Part shown: piece after piece, positions 24,601 to 33,407 of the stretch | How positions within the stretch are numbered: position 1 is the first letter of the stretch | Layout of the letters: each line of letters starts with the position of its first letter | Origin: BOG-931 sp963781725 | Lineage (GTDB): Bacteria; Pseudomonadota; Alphaproteobacteria; Rhizobiales; Xanthobacteraceae | DNA: 64,000 nucleotides | Assembly (NCBI GenBank): GCA_963781725.1 | Contig: CAWAGV010000002.1 | Coordinates: 1,736,001 to 1,800,000 of the forward strand | Direction of reading: 5' to 3' | Notes under the pieces: generated by a model | Seen by the model: the letters and a program-made list of their open reading frames with translations, nothing else | What the model was told of the DNA's origin: nothing | Database searches by the model: none | Position numbers and translations under genes: made by a program

Positions 24601-25014
24601 ATGTGCGATTATAGCCTCCAGACCGTCCGCTCGCGGCCCGCCGCGGTCGGCGACAAGCTGATCACACGGGACTTTGGCACCGGGACACGCGGCTTTGGTG
24701 CAATCGACGATGCCGGTCTTGCCGTTTGTGTCATGCCCGGCACCGAACTGGCGTTCGACGGCAATGTGCAATGCGCCGCCGCCGGACTTCTGCCGTGGCG
24801 GGATCGGGTGATCGCGCACGAGACGGCGATTTTCCGCCAGATTAACAAGGGAAAACAAGCGGCGCATCATGACGCGCTGGAATTTCCCGACGGCCGGATC
24901 ATGCTGCTGACGCTGCTGCGCGAAGGCCAGCAGGCCACCGTGCTGCAACTGCCGGCAAAGCCGCAGACCGCGAAGGAAACCGAAGAGCAAAAGCGGGTCG
25001 CCTTCTCGGGCTAA
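24601..25014 (+). CDS. Conserved hypothetical protein (MCDYSL family)
   Basis: This 137-residue protein begins MCDYSL, continues with a VGDKLITRDFGTGTRGFGAI stretch, and ends in a Lys/Glu-rich tail. The central part (HHDALEFPDGRIMLLTLLREGQQATVLQLP) is well ordered and predicted mostly beta. I recall similar short proteins in many Bradyrhizobium-like genomes, with no known function. There is no signal peptide, membrane segment or recognised motif. Cys2 and two more cysteines (VCVMPG and VQCAAAG) are notable but not in a metal-binding pattern. It stands alone and ends before a terminator-like hairpin. Confidence 0.65.
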   Translation: MCDYSLQTVRSRPAAVGDKLITRDFGTGTRGFGAIDDAGLAVCVMPGTELAFDGNVQCAAAGLLPWRDRVIAHETAIFRQINKGKQAAHHDALEFPDGRIMLLTLLREGQQATVLQLPAKPQTAKETEEQKRVAFSG

Positions 25015-25040
25015 AGTTCCGCGCAGGCGGATAAAGCGGA

Positions 25041-25073
25041 TAAAAAAGAGGCCGCGCTGGCCGCAGCCTCTTT
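25041..25073 (-). terminator. Rho-independent terminator of the Bug receptor operon
   Basis: Arms AAAGAGGC (25045-25052) and GCCTCTTT (25066-25073) form an 8-bp stem. On the minus strand it is followed by a run of six T residues (the A-run at 25042-25047). It lies 20 bases past the stop of the Bug gene. On the plus strand the T-run is only three, so it is weaker for the MCDYSL gene. Confidence 0.75.
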
Positions 25074-25093
25074 GACGCACCCCGATTTTCGGG

Positions 25094-26098
25094 TCAGTCG
25101 ATTTGTGCGCCGGACGCCTTGATGATCGGGCCCCATTTCGTCAGTTCGGCCTTGACGAAATCCGCCGTCGATTGCGGCGTCGAGCCCGGCGTCGGATCGA
25201 CGCCGGCCTTGATCAATGAATCGATCACGGCTGGATCGGCCAGCGCCTTGTTGGCGGCGGCGTTAAGCTTGTCGACGATCGGCTTTGGCGTTCCGGCCGG
25301 CGCCAGGATCGCATTCCAGGTGTAACACTCGTAACCCTTCAGCCCCTGCTCATCCACGGTTGGCAGGTTCGGCATGGCGTCGAGCCGCTTCAACATGCCG
25401 GCGCCGAGCGCATGCAGCTTGCCGGATTGCGCCAGCGGCAATGCCGTCGGCGTCGCATCGAACGCCATAGTGATCTGGCCGCCCATCAGGTCGGTATCCA
25501 TCGGCGCCGAGCCCTTGTACGGCACGTGGGTGATCTCGAGCCCGCCGGCCATCCCACCACCCATCCCTCCACCCATGGCTTTGAACTCTTCGCCGCACAG
25601 ATGCAGGATCGAGCCGACGCCCGACGAGCCGTAATTGTACTTGCCCGGATTGGCCTTGAGCAGCGCGACCAGGCTTTTCACGTCGGTCGCCGGTACCGAC
25701 GGATTGACCAGCAGCAGCGTCGGCGTCACGCCGACGCGCGCGACCGGTGTGAAATCCTTGATCGCGTCATAGGGCATGTGTTTGTACAGGCCCGGATTGA
25801 TGGCGTTGGTCGACACGGTCGCGAACAGCAGCGTGTAACCGTCGGGTGTCGCCTTGGCGACGAAGTCGCCGCCGATATTGCCGCCGGCGCCGGCGCGGTC
25901 TTCGACGACGAATGTCTGCCCGAGCAATTCGCTCATCTTGGCGGCCGTGATGCGGCCGACGATGTCGGTTGGTCCGCCGGCGGCGAACGGGATGATCAGG
26001 TTGACGGGACGGGATGGATAATTGTCGGCAGCGAATGCCGTGCTCGTTGCAAGCGCAATAGCGGCTGTAACCGCCAAGCGGCGGTGATATTTGCTCAT
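25094..26098 (-). CDS. Bug-family (TctC) receptor with a Gly/Met-rich insertion
   Basis: The 334-residue precursor has a signal peptide ending near STAFAADNYPS. The start has an excellent ribosome site, GGGAGGAATTTC before ATG 26098. Bug motifs VNLIIPFAAGGPTDIVGRI, VVEDRAGAGGNIGGDFVA and THVPYKGSAPMDTDLM are intact. Unusual is MGGGMGGGMAGG, encoded at about 25541-25578, placed just before the ITHVPYKG loop where relatives have only a few residues. It is the third gene of a minus-strand operon after the alcohol dehydrogenase and Rieske oxygenase, so it probably captures their substrate (inference). Confidence 0.87.
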   Translation of the reverse strand: MSKYHRRLAVTAAIALATSTAFAADNYPSRPVNLIIPFAAGGPTDIVGRITAAKMSELLGQTFVVEDRAGAGGNIGGDFVAKATPDGYTLLFATVSTNAINPGLYKHMPYDAIKDFTPVARVGVTPTLLLVNPSVPATDVKSLVALLKANPGKYNYGSSGVGSILHLCGEEFKAMGGGMGGGMAGGLEITHVPYKGSAPMDTDLMGGQITMAFDATPTALPLAQSGKLHALGAGMLKRLDAMPNLPTVDEQGLKGYECYTWNAILAPAGTPKPIVDKLNAAANKALADPAVIDSLIKAGVDPTPGSTPQSTADFVKAELTKWGPIIKASGAQID

Positions 26099-26179
26099 GA
26101 AATTCCTCCCAGATTCCACAAACACGGACATCAATGTAGCAGCCGAAGCAGGCGACCGGCGATTTAGCGCCGCGTCAGA

Positions 26180-27280
26180 TCAGCGCTGCTCCGCTTCTAG
26201 CATTTTGCCGAGAACGCGCTTGTAACGCACGCAGCCGACGTCGACGGCGAGGACCACCGGGTCGAGCGGTTCCATCGCGTCCTCGAGGACTCGTTGCTGC
26301 GCCTCGATCACCGGCGCGTCCTGTTCCTCGAAGGCAAACCGCCGCATCTCGGCGACCTTGGCTTGCAAATCGCGATTGAGCTTGTCTTCCGTGGTTTGCA
26401 CGCCCCAGCGCACCGCGGTGAAGAAATAATGCGTCGAGCGCTCGTTCTCCGGCGTCAACAGATGGATGGCGTGATAGCCGGTGCCGGTTTCCGGGTCAGC
26501 GCCCATTTTGCAGATACCGGTCAAAAGCCGCAGCGTTGACGGCGCCATCCAGCGCATCTTGGTGAACTTGTCGACGCGCGGCGGATGGTTCGGCCAGAAC
26601 TGCGCGAACATGCCGGGAGGCGCCGAGTTGGTGGCATACCGCCCGACGACGACGTCGTCGCCGTCCTGCTCGGCGGTGATGTCCGATTCCACGGTGTCGG
26701 CATTCCCCAAAATGCCTTCGTGCAGATAGGAAGTGTGGCTGAGGTCGAGCAGGTTATCGATGATCAGCTGATAGTTGGCTTTGATGACGATGCTGTCGCG
26801 CTTGGTGGTGTGCAGTTCCGGCACATTGTCGAGCACGCTGAAGTTCGGGATCCGGCTTTCATCGGGCGGCTCCGCGCCCATCCATACCCATACCGCCTTG
26901 TGCTTCTCGACAACGGGATAGCTTTTCACTTTGGCGCGCGAGGGAATGTTTTTCGTACCATGCGGGTTCTTCACGCAGGCGCCGGTGCCGTCGAATTCCA
27001 GCCCGTGATACGGACATTGGATGCGATCGCCGCCGACAATCTTGCCCATGTGCAATGGCGCGAAGCGGTGTGCGCAACGATCCTCGATCGCGGCGACATT
27101 GCCGTCGGCCTTGCGATACATCACGATCGGCTCGTTCATGATGGTGCGCGGCACCAGCTTGCCGTCGCTGACCTCATCGCACCATGCGCCGACGTACCAC
27201 GCGTTGCGCAAATACGGCCCGCTGATCATCTCCTGATGCGGCTTTGCGCCGTTGCCGTTCGATTGAACCGATTGCGTCAT
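26180..27280 (-). CDS. Rieske-type aromatic ring-hydroxylating/demethylating oxygenase (VanA-like)
   Basis: This 366-residue oxygenase has an N-terminal Rieske 2Fe-2S domain: CAHRFAPLHMGK at about 67-78 and CPYHGLEFDG at about 86-95, giving Cys-x-His...Cys-x2-His. The catalytic domain has the mononuclear iron ligands in DNLLDLSHTSYLHE (about 170-183). This one-component-oxygenase architecture (phthalate dioxygenase/VanA type) hydroxylates or O-demethylates aromatic acids and needs a ferredoxin-reductase partner such as VanB, which is not in the window. Start ATG 27280 is 6 bases after AGGAGA; an ATG 6 bases earlier abuts the same site. It lies 24 bases downstream of an alcohol dehydrogenase. 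Confidence 0.85.
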   Translation of the reverse strand: MTQSVQSNGNGAKPHQEMISGPYLRNAWYVGAWCDEVSDGKLVPRTIMNEPIVMYRKADGNVAAIEDRCAHRFAPLHMGKIVGGDRIQCPYHGLEFDGTGACVKNPHGTKNIPSRAKVKSYPVVEKHKAVWVWMGAEPPDESRIPNFSVLDNVPELHTTKRDSIVIKANYQLIIDNLLDLSHTSYLHEGILGNADTVESDITAEQDGDDVVVGRYATNSAPPGMFAQFWPNHPPRVDKFTKMRWMAPSTLRLLTGICKMGADPETGTGYHAIHLLTPENERSTHYFFTAVRWGVQTTEDKLNRDLQAKVAEMRRFAFEEQDAPVIEAQQRVLEDAMEPLDPVVLAVDVGCVRYKRVLGKMLEAEQR

Positions 27281-27304
27281 GAGCATTCTCCTGAACGCCC
27301 TAGG

Positions 27305-28345
27305 CTACATCAGAAACACGCCTTTGCCACTGGTCTGGCGGTCGAACAGCTTGTAGGCCGCTTCAGCCTGCGTGAGCTTCCAGCGATCGGTGAAAAGGTG
27401 TTCCACGTCGATCTTGCTGTCGGCGATGAAGCGCGCGCAATCCGCCTGGATGACGGTCGAGAATGTCCACGAGCCGATGATGGTGAGCTGCTTGCGCAAC
27501 ATATCGGGGCTGACGTCGATGGTGACGTCGCCGCCTTCGCCGACGAAACACGCGGTGCCCCATTTGCGGGCGGCCCGGACCGCAATCAAGCGCCCAGCCG
27601 CCGTGCCGGACGTGTCGAGCGTCATGTCGGCGCCGTCGCCATGGGTCAGGTCGCGGATTGCGGCGACCGGATTGTCGTTCGGATCGACCAGCGCGCCGGC
27701 GCCGAATTCCCTGGCGCGGTTGAGCCGCTCGGTGCCGATATCGAGGGCGATGACGCGGGTGCCCATCGCTGCGGCGAGCTGCGTCGCCGACAATCCGACC
27801 GGCCCCTGGCCGATGATGGCGATGGTGTCGCCGCCTGCAACTTTCATGCGGCGGAGCGCTTGGTAGGCGGTGCCGGTGCCGCAGGAGATCGCGGCGCCGG
27901 TCGGGAAGCTCAGCTCGTCCGGCAGGGTCACCAGCGTGTAGGCCGGGACCTTCATATACGGCGCGTGCGCGCCGTGACCGGTTGCGCCATAGACCGTGCT
28001 GCCGTTCGAGCACATCTGCGACCAGCCGGTCTGGCAATGCGGGCAGGCGCCGCAACCGGCATAGTGATGCACCATGACGCGGGCGCCGACTTTTGCCGTG
28101 CGCTCGCCGACCGCACTGCCGACGGCGGCGACAACGCCGCATGGTTCGTGTCCGGCAATCACTGGACCGCTGACATTGCCGAGACCGAGAGCGGATGCAC
28201 CGCCCTTGGCTCGATAGAATTTCAGGTCGCTGCCGCACATGCCCGACGCCTTGATCTCGACCACCACATCAAGCGGTCCCGGCGCCGGATCGGGAAATTC
28301 CGCGAGCTCGAGTTTGCGATCACCAAGGAACGTTACGCCGCGCAT
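27305..28345 (-). CDS. Zinc-dependent alcohol dehydrogenase-family protein
   Basis: This 346-residue medium-chain dehydrogenase has the catalytic zinc ligands Cys37 in GMCGSDLKFY and His-Glu in AGHEPCG. The structural zinc loop is complete (GCGACPHCQTGWSQMC, about 97-112), and the Rossmann segment IAIIGQGPVGLSATQLAAAMG is present. It oxidises an alcohol with NAD(P)+. It heads the operon with the Rieske oxygenase and a Bug receptor, and is divergent from an FAH-family gene. That suggests oxidation of an aromatic or ring-fission alcohol, but the family is broad. Confidence 0.86.
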   Translation of the reverse strand: MRGVTFLGDRKLELAEFPDPAPGPLDVVVEIKASGMCGSDLKFYRAKGGASALGLGNVSGPVIAGHEPCGVVAAVGSAVGERTAKVGARVMVHHYAGCGACPHCQTGWSQMCSNGSTVYGATGHGAHAPYMKVPAYTLVTLPDELSFPTGAAISCGTGTAYQALRRMKVAGGDTIAIIGQGPVGLSATQLAAAMGTRVIALDIGTERLNRAREFGAGALVDPNDNPVAAIRDLTHGDGADMTLDTSGTAAGRLIAVRAARKWGTACFVGEGGDVTIDVSPDMLRKQLTIIGSWTFSTVIQADCARFIADSKIDVEHLFTDRWKLTQAEAAYKLFDRQTSGKGVFLM

Positions 28346-28401
28346 CTTGTCCTCCCGGCTCTCTGCGGCAGTTCGGCGCCGCTCGTGCGGTCTGTCACTA
28401 T

Positions 28402-28412
28402 GCTACGGTAGC
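28402..28412. promoter_or_regulatory. Short perfect palindrome in a divergent promoter region
   Basis: GCTACGGTAGC lies in the 112-base space between the divergent alcohol dehydrogenase and FAH-family operons. It could be the core of a regulator site, but it is short and no regulator gene is adjacent. Confidence 0.25.
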
Positions 28413-28457
28413 GCAAAAGCCGCGTCGAAAGACCGGCGCGAGAGCGGGAGGGGCGTT

Positions 28458-29372
28458 GTGAAGGTCGTGTCCTATCGGCATCGGGGCAAGCCCGGTGTCG
28501 GTGTCGTCACCGGCGGTAACGGGCTGATCGCGCTGGCCATGGCAGCGCCGGACCTGCCCGGCGACCTGCGTAAAATTCTGGAAATCGATCCGGCGCTGGA
28601 AAAAGTCCGTGCCGCCGCCAAAGGCAAGCCGGCCGACCTATCGCTCGACGATATCCAATTCGACCCGGTGATCCGCGAACCGCACGCCAGTTGGGCGCTG
28701 GCGCTGAACTACAAGCTCCATATCGAAGAGACCAAGCTGACGACGTCTCCGGTCTATCCGCAGATTTTCCTGCGCATGCCAATCAGCCAGGTCGGACACA
28801 AGGAAGCACTATGGGCCCCGCGCCAGGATATCGCCGAGGCCTACGATTACGAGGGCGAGCTTGCGGTGATCATCGGCAAGCCAGGGCGCTATATCAAACG
28901 CCGTGACGCCTTCAATCATGTGGCGGGCTACTCCTGTTACAACGAAGGTTCGGTGCGCGAATATCAGGGCCACAACCGGCAATTCGGCCTTGGCAAGAAT
29001 TTCGAGCGCTCCGGCAGCTTTGGGCCGTGGCTGATGACGCCAGACGAGTTCGGCGACCCGGCCGATCATACGCTGATCACCCGGCTCAACGGCATCGAGC
29101 GGCAAAATGCGAAAATCTCCGGCCTGCTGCACGATGTGCCGCGGCTGATCGAATATCTCTCCGAAGGCTACACCTTGCAGCCCGGCGACGTGATCGTCAG
29201 CGGCTCGCCCGGCGCGCTGCAATTGCGGCCCGGCGAGCAGCCCGAGCGGCCGGTCGGCAACGTGATTGTCGCCGGTCAGCTCCATATGCGGCCGGGCGAC
29301 GTCTGCGAAGTCGAAGTCGACGGGCTCGGCGTGCTGTCCAACCCCGTGATCGAAGACCCAACGCCGCGCTGA
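28458..29372 (+). CDS. Fumarylacetoacetate hydrolase (FAH)-family protein
   Basis: This 304-residue protein has the FAH C-terminal fold found in FAH, HpaG/HpcE isomerase-decarboxylases and 2-hydroxyhepta-dienedioate hydrolases. The metal-site region reads AYDYEGELAVIIGKPGRYI (with E-x-E), then GYSCYNEGSVREYQ, FGPWLMTPDE and GDVIVSGSPGA. It cleaves or isomerises a beta-diketone-type ring-fission product using Mg2+ or Ca2+. GTG 28458 has GGGAGGGG at ideal spacing, so the long upstream extension is rejected. A Bug receptor follows 29 bases later. Confidence 0.85.
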   Translation: MKVVSYRHRGKPGVGVVTGGNGLIALAMAAPDLPGDLRKILEIDPALEKVRAAAKGKPADLSLDDIQFDPVIREPHASWALALNYKLHIEETKLTTSPVYPQIFLRMPISQVGHKEALWAPRQDIAEAYDYEGELAVIIGKPGRYIKRRDAFNHVAGYSCYNEGSVREYQGHNRQFGLGKNFERSGSFGPWLMTPDEFGDPADHTLITRLNGIERQNAKISGLLHDVPRLIEYLSEGYTLQPGDVIVSGSPGALQLRPGEQPERPVGNVIVAGQLHMRPGDVCEVEVDGLGVLSNPVIEDPTPR

Positions 29373-29401
29373 CGCGGTAACCTTGCGAAAGGACTTAAAG
29401 C

Positions 29402-30391
29402 GTGCGCAAACGATTGCCAGTCTCTGTTTTCGCCTCTGTCTTTGCCGTTGCGTTGCTCGGCGCAGCGACCACCTCCGTCGTGATGGCGGAGGATTATCCG
29501 ACGCGAACGATCACCGACATCGTCGCTTCGACGCCGGGCGGCGGCACCGACATCATCTCGCGCATTTACGGCGAGCAATTGTCCAAGCAGATGGGCCAGC
29601 CTGTCATCGTCGAGAACATTGCCGGCGCCGGCTCGCTCACCGGCACCGTTCAGGCGGCGCGCGCCGCGCCCGACGGCTATACGTTGCAGACCGGCCTGAA
29701 TGCCAGCATGGCGGTCAATCCCAGCCTGTTCGCCAATTTGCCGTACGATCCGGTCAACGATTTCGAGCCGGTCGGCATGCTGGCGCAATTTCCGTTCGCG
29801 CTGGTCGTGAGCAACAATTTCCCGGCGCATTCGGTGAAAGAGCTGATCGCAATGGCCAAGGAGAAGCCGGGTGCGATCAACTATGCATCCGCCGGCAACG
29901 GCACCGGACAGCAATTGTCGATGGAGCTGTTCAAGCTGACGACCGGCATCAATCTCGCGCACGTGCCGTATCGCGGCGCGGCGCCGGCCTACACCGACGT
30001 GATGTCCGGCCAGGTGCCGGTGTTCATCGACAATCTGGCGAGCGCACTGGGGCAAATCAAAGCGGGAAGCGTTCGGGCGCTGGCCGTGACCAGCAAGGAG
30101 CGCTCGCCGCTGTTGCCCGACGTGCCCACCGTCGCGGAGGCGGGCGTGCCGGGCTATGTCTATTACACCTGGTTCGGTCTTTGGGCGCCGAAAGGCACGC
30201 CGCAGCCGATCATCGACAAGCTGTATGCGGAAATCAAAAAGGCGCAGGCCCAGCCGGCGGTGAAGGACCGCATTGCGGCGCTGGCCGGCGAGACGCTGGA
30301 CATGCCGCTGGCCGACATCAAACCTTTCCTGAAGGCCGAGATCGCCCGATGGGCGGACGTGGTGAAACGCGCCAACATCCAGGTGCAGTAG
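29402..30391 (+). CDS. Bug-family (TctC) receptor
   Basis: The 329-residue precursor begins at GTG 29402 after AAAGGACTTAAAGC. The signal peptide MRKRLPVSVFASVFAVALLG is cleaved near VMAED. Standard Bug motifs are ITDIVASTPGGGTDIISRI, VIVENIAGAGSLTGT and AHVPYRGAAPAYTDVM. The TPGGGTD loop replaces the more common FPPGG or FAAGG ligand loop. It is in the same direction as the FAH, cupin and nitronate monooxygenase genes and lies between them, so it is likely the receptor for that pathway's substrate. No TctAB permease genes are present. Confidence 0.87.
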   Translation: MRKRLPVSVFASVFAVALLGAATTSVVMAEDYPTRTITDIVASTPGGGTDIISRIYGEQLSKQMGQPVIVENIAGAGSLTGTVQAARAAPDGYTLQTGLNASMAVNPSLFANLPYDPVNDFEPVGMLAQFPFALVVSNNFPAHSVKELIAMAKEKPGAINYASAGNGTGQQLSMELFKLTTGINLAHVPYRGAAPAYTDVMSGQVPVFIDNLASALGQIKAGSVRALAVTSKERSPLLPDVPTVAEAGVPGYVYYTWFGLWAPKGTPQPIIDKLYAEIKKAQAQPAVKDRIAALAGETLDMPLADIKPFLKAEIARWADVVKRANIQVQ

Positions 30392-30475
30392 CTGATGCCG
30401 GGCGCAGCAGGCCGGTGCATGGACCGGGCAACGGCGCGGGCTTAAGCTCGCGGTAAAGTCACGGAGGAAACCATC

Positions 30476-30847
30476 ATGGCTGAAGCATCGACGCTCGCGT
30501 CGCTGGCATCGCGCTTCATCAACACCGACGCGGTGCCATGGGTTGAAACGTCTCCTGGCAACAAGATGAAGGTGATCTATCACGATCCGGATAGCGGCAT
30601 GCTGACGATCCTGTCAAAGCTTTCGCCCGGCTCCGGCATTCCGGCGCACCTGCACGAGGACCTGGAACAGACCTACGTCCTCGAAGGCTCGCTGGTCGAC
30701 GACGAAGGCGAATGCACCGCCGGCAACTTCGTCATCCGCGCCAAGGGAAGCCAGCACGCGCCGACGGCGCCGAACGGCTGCACCATGCTGGTGTTCTTTC
30801 TCAAGCCGACCGAAGGATTGAAAAGGGCGCTGCTGAAGCGCGGTTGA
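30476..30847 (+). CDS. Small cupin-domain protein
   Basis: This 123-residue single-domain cupin resembles ChrR or RmlC-like small metal-binding barrels. The first metal motif is visible as GIPAHLHEDLEQTYVLEGSL (HxH with a following Glu, about 46-65), and the second as NFVIRAKGSQHAPTAP (about 84-99). It could be a dioxygenase, isomerase or sensor; in catabolic operons such cupins often act on small ring-fission products. ACGGAGGAAACCATC precedes the start. A nitronate monooxygenase-type gene begins 8 bases after its stop. Confidence 0.8.
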   Translation: MAEASTLASLASRFINTDAVPWVETSPGNKMKVIYHDPDSGMLTILSKLSPGSGIPAHLHEDLEQTYVLEGSLVDDEGECTAGNFVIRAKGSQHAPTAPNGCTMLVFFLKPTEGLKRALLKRG

Positions 30848-30855
30848 GGTGGGTC

Positions 30856-31947
30856 ATGTGGCCGGACCGCCGCCTCCTCGATCTGTTCAATATCGAAGTG
30901 CCGATCGTCCAGGCGCCGATGGCCGGCTCTATGGACTGGGAGTTGGTCGCCGCGGTTTCCGGCGCCGGCGGTCTCGGCTCGCTGCCCTGCGCCATGCTCA
31001 ATCCCGCGCAGCTGCGCGAGCAGGTCGGCAAAATCCGCGACAACACCCGCAATCCGATCAACGTCAATTTTTTCTGCCATACGCCGCCGGTCCCCAACGA
31101 CGCGTGTGAGGCCGGCTGGCGCGAACGGCTTGCGCCCTATTACCGCGAGCTGGCCATCGATCCCGCCGCGCCGGTGCCGACCAGCAACCGGGCGCCGTTT
31201 GATGCCGCGCTATGCGCGGTGGTCGAGGAGGTTAGGCCGGAAGTGGTCAGCTTTCACTTCGGGCTGCCGGAGCAGGCTCTGCTCGATCGGGTCAAGGCGG
31301 CCGGTTGCAAGTTGCTGAGTTCGGCGACCACGACGGCGGAAGCGGCGTGGCTCGAACAGCGTGGTGTCGATGCGATTATCGCGCAGGGCAGCGAGGCCGG
31401 CGGTCATCGCGGCGTTTTCCTCGGAGAGAACATCGACACGCAAGTCGGCACATTTGCGCTGGTGCCGCAGATCGCGAGCGCGGTGAAAGTGCCGGTCATC
31501 GCCGCCGGCGCCGTTGCCGACGCGCGCGGCGTCGCCGCGGCTTTTGCGCTCGGCGCCAGCGGGGTGCAAATCGGCACCGCTTATTTGTTTTGTCCGGAAG
31601 CGAAAATCTCCGCGGTGTATCGCAAAGCGCTGTCGGAGGCGCACGACGACAGCACCGCATTGACCAATGTGATGACCGGGCGTCCCGCGCGCGGCATCAT
31701 GAATCGCGTGATGCGCGAGATCGGACCGGTATCAACCGCGCCGCCGGAATTTCCGCTCAGCGCGGGAGCTCTGGCGCCGCTTCGCGCCAAGGCCGAAGCG
31801 CAAGGCTCCGGCGATTTCTCGCCGCTCTGGGCGGGCCAGGCCGCCGCGCTGAGCCGCGCGATGCCGGCTGGTGAATTGACGCGCGAACTTGCACAGCAGG
31901 CGATGGAACTTTTGCGCGATCTCGGCCAGCCGGCCGGTATGCATTAG
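30856..31947 (+). CDS. Nitronate monooxygenase (2-nitropropane dioxygenase)-family flavoenzyme
   Basis: This 363-residue FMN TIM-barrel enzyme of class I NMO type shows FNIEVPIVQAPMAGSMDWELVAAVS at the N terminus and INVNFFCH. The catalytic loop is AIIAQGSEAGGHRGVF with the conserved His, and the phosphate-binding parts are PVIAAGAVADARGVAAAFALGASGVQIGTAYL. It detoxifies nitronates such as propionate 3-nitronate, although some family members do enoyl or quinone chemistry. ATG 30856 is chosen because GAGGTGGGTC precedes it and the family starts just before FNIEVPIV. It ends the plus-strand operon of FAH, Bug and cupin genes. Confidence 0.84.
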   Translation: MWPDRRLLDLFNIEVPIVQAPMAGSMDWELVAAVSGAGGLGSLPCAMLNPAQLREQVGKIRDNTRNPINVNFFCHTPPVPNDACEAGWRERLAPYYRELAIDPAAPVPTSNRAPFDAALCAVVEEVRPEVVSFHFGLPEQALLDRVKAAGCKLLSSATTTAEAAWLEQRGVDAIIAQGSEAGGHRGVFLGENIDTQVGTFALVPQIASAVKVPVIAAGAVADARGVAAAFALGASGVQIGTAYLFCPEAKISAVYRKALSEAHDDSTALTNVMTGRPARGIMNRVMREIGPVSTAPPEFPLSAGALAPLRAKAEAQGSGDFSPLWAGQAAALSRAMPAGELTRELAQQAMELLRDLGQPAGMH

Positions 31948-32091
31948 GCCGCCACCGTCTTGCGATTTGGCGCGATTATGGAAATGTTATGGACGCTCCA
32001 TTCAGCCGCGGTTCATTGTCACGGCGGCATGAAACGATAGTGCGCCCTGTCGAGCGGGGCGGCGTTTGAAACCCGGGAAGGAAACTTGCAA

Positions 32092-32331
32092 ATGATCAAG
32101 ACGATTATCTTGAGTAGTGCATTGTCTATTGGTCTGGCCACGGCGGCCAGCGCCGGCATCGCCTATACCCCGATTCAGAAATCCGACAGCCTGATCGCGA
32201 AGGTCGCTGAAGGCTGCGGCCCTGGCTTCTGGCGCGGTCCCAACGGCAGATGTCACCCGATGGCTGTCGGGCGCGCCTGCCCGCCCGGATACCACCTCGG
32301 CCCGGAAGGCAAGCGGTGCTGGCCGAACTGA
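32092..32331 (+). CDS. Small secreted GCG-type Cys/Gly-rich protein
   Basis: This 79-residue precursor has a signal peptide (cleaved near AASAGIAYT). The mature part is GCGPGFWRGPNGRCHP followed by GRACPPGYHLGPEGKRCWPN. Cysteine- and glycine-rich ends of this kind (GCG_CRPN-like) are frequent in small exported proteins of Bradyrhizobium relatives, and their function is unknown. The four cysteines probably form two disulfides in the periplasm. ATG 32092 is used; an in-frame TTG two codons earlier is nearer the AGGA site. It is monocistronic, followed by a strong hairpin. Confidence 0.75.
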   Translation: MIKTIILSSALSIGLATAASAGIAYTPIQKSDSLIAKVAEGCGPGFWRGPNGRCHPMAVGRACPPGYHLGPEGKRCWPN

Positions 32332-32358
32332 TTTTGCAAAGCAGCATTTGTTATGAGC

Positions 32359-32385
32359 AACGGCCGGACCTCAAGTCCGGCCGTT
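32359..32385 (+). terminator. Strong hairpin after the small secreted gene
   Basis: AACGGCCGGAC (32359-32369) pairs perfectly with GTCCGGCCGTT (32375-32385) around a 5-base loop. There is no T-run after it, so it is either an incomplete intrinsic terminator or an RNA-stabilising hairpin. It lies 28 bases past the stop. Confidence 0.45.
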
Positions 32386-32449
32386 CGCTCTCCGGCCGTT
32401 CGCTTGTTGAAAGCCGCGCCGATTACCGGTACGCCTGCCGGCGACCGCG

Positions 32450-33283
32450 ATGCCGTTAGCACCCAAAATTCAATCGCACGGCGCCGAAATTCCGGCGATC
32501 GGCTTCGGCACGTCCGGGATGGGCGACGTGCGTCCCGACCATATCGCGACGGCGCTGCAGGCCGGCTACCGTCACATCGACACCGCCTGGAAGTACGGCA
32601 CCGAGCGTGCCGTCGGCGAAGGCATGCGCGCCTCCGGCGTGCCGCGCGGCGAGATTTTCCTCTGCACCAAGGTGTCGCACGAATACCTGCACGCCGACGA
32701 CTTCGCGCGCTCGGTCGACGAGAGTCTGGAAGAACTCGGTTGCGATTATGTCGATCTGCTTTTGGTGCACTGGCCGGAGAAAAACACGCCGCTTGCGGAA
32801 ACCATGGGCGCATTGGCAAAGGCCAAGCGGCAAGGGCTGACGCGCCACATCGGCGTCGCCAACTTCAATATCGCGATGCTCGATGAAGCGATCCGGCTAT
32901 GCCCGGAGCCTTTGGTGACATTGCAGGCCGAGTGCCATCCCTATCTCGACCAAAGCAAGGTGATCGCGGCGTGCCGCGAACGCGGCCTGGTGCTCACCGC
33001 TTATTGCCCGCTGGCGCGCGGCGGCCTCGCCGACGATCCGGTTCTCGCCAGGATCGCCACGCGGACCGGCAAGACGTTCGCGCAAGTCGCTCTGCGCTGG
33101 CTGGTTCAGCAGGGAATCATCGCGCCGATTCCGCGCTCGTCGAACCCGGCGCGCATCGCGCAAAATATCGACGTGTTCGATTTTGCGCTCAGCGACGACG
33201 ACATGCGCCGTATCAGCGCGCTCAAAAAGCCGAACGGACGCATCGCCGATCCCTACGGCCGTGCGCCGGTGTGGGATGTGTGA
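32450..33283 (+). CDS. Aldo/keto reductase-family oxidoreductase
   Basis: This 277-residue NADPH-dependent TIM-barrel reductase resembles 2,5-diketo-D-gluconate reductases. The catalytic tetrad is visible: Asp in HIDTAWKYGTE (Asp about 45 and Tyr about 50), Lys in FLCTKVSHEY (about 76), and His in LLLVHWPE (about 108). The cofactor-binding end is APIPRSSNPARIAQNIDVFDF. It reduces or oxidises small carbonyls. The start ATG 32450 gives a family-typical N-terminus (KIQSHGAEIPAIGFGT). It is separate from the following hydrolase by a palindromic repeat. Confidence 0.87.
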   Translation: MPLAPKIQSHGAEIPAIGFGTSGMGDVRPDHIATALQAGYRHIDTAWKYGTERAVGEGMRASGVPRGEIFLCTKVSHEYLHADDFARSVDESLEELGCDYVDLLLVHWPEKNTPLAETMGALAKAKRQGLTRHIGVANFNIAMLDEAIRLCPEPLVTLQAECHPYLDQSKVIAACRERGLVLTAYCPLARGGLADDPVLARIATRTGKTFAQVALRWLVQQGIIAPIPRSSNPARIAQNIDVFDFALSDDDMRRISALKKPNGRIADPYGRAPVWDV

Positions 33284-33344
33284 TCGAATCCATACGCCCG
33301 GCAATCTAGGTTCTTGCTCACCGGCACTCTAATCTTTCCAGCCG

Positions 33345-33390
33345 TGATTATGGATTCCGGGCGCCTCGCGTTGCCCGGCCCAGGAATGAC
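33345..33390. repeat. Single palindromic repeat module (ATGGATTCCGGG type)
   Basis: TATGGATTCCGGGCGCCTCGCG..CCCGGCCCAGGAATGAC is a half-element similar to those at 3494-3590. It lies just upstream of the alpha/beta hydrolase ribosome site. Confidence 0.5.
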
Positions 33391-33407
33391 GATTGGAGGA
33401 GACCGCC

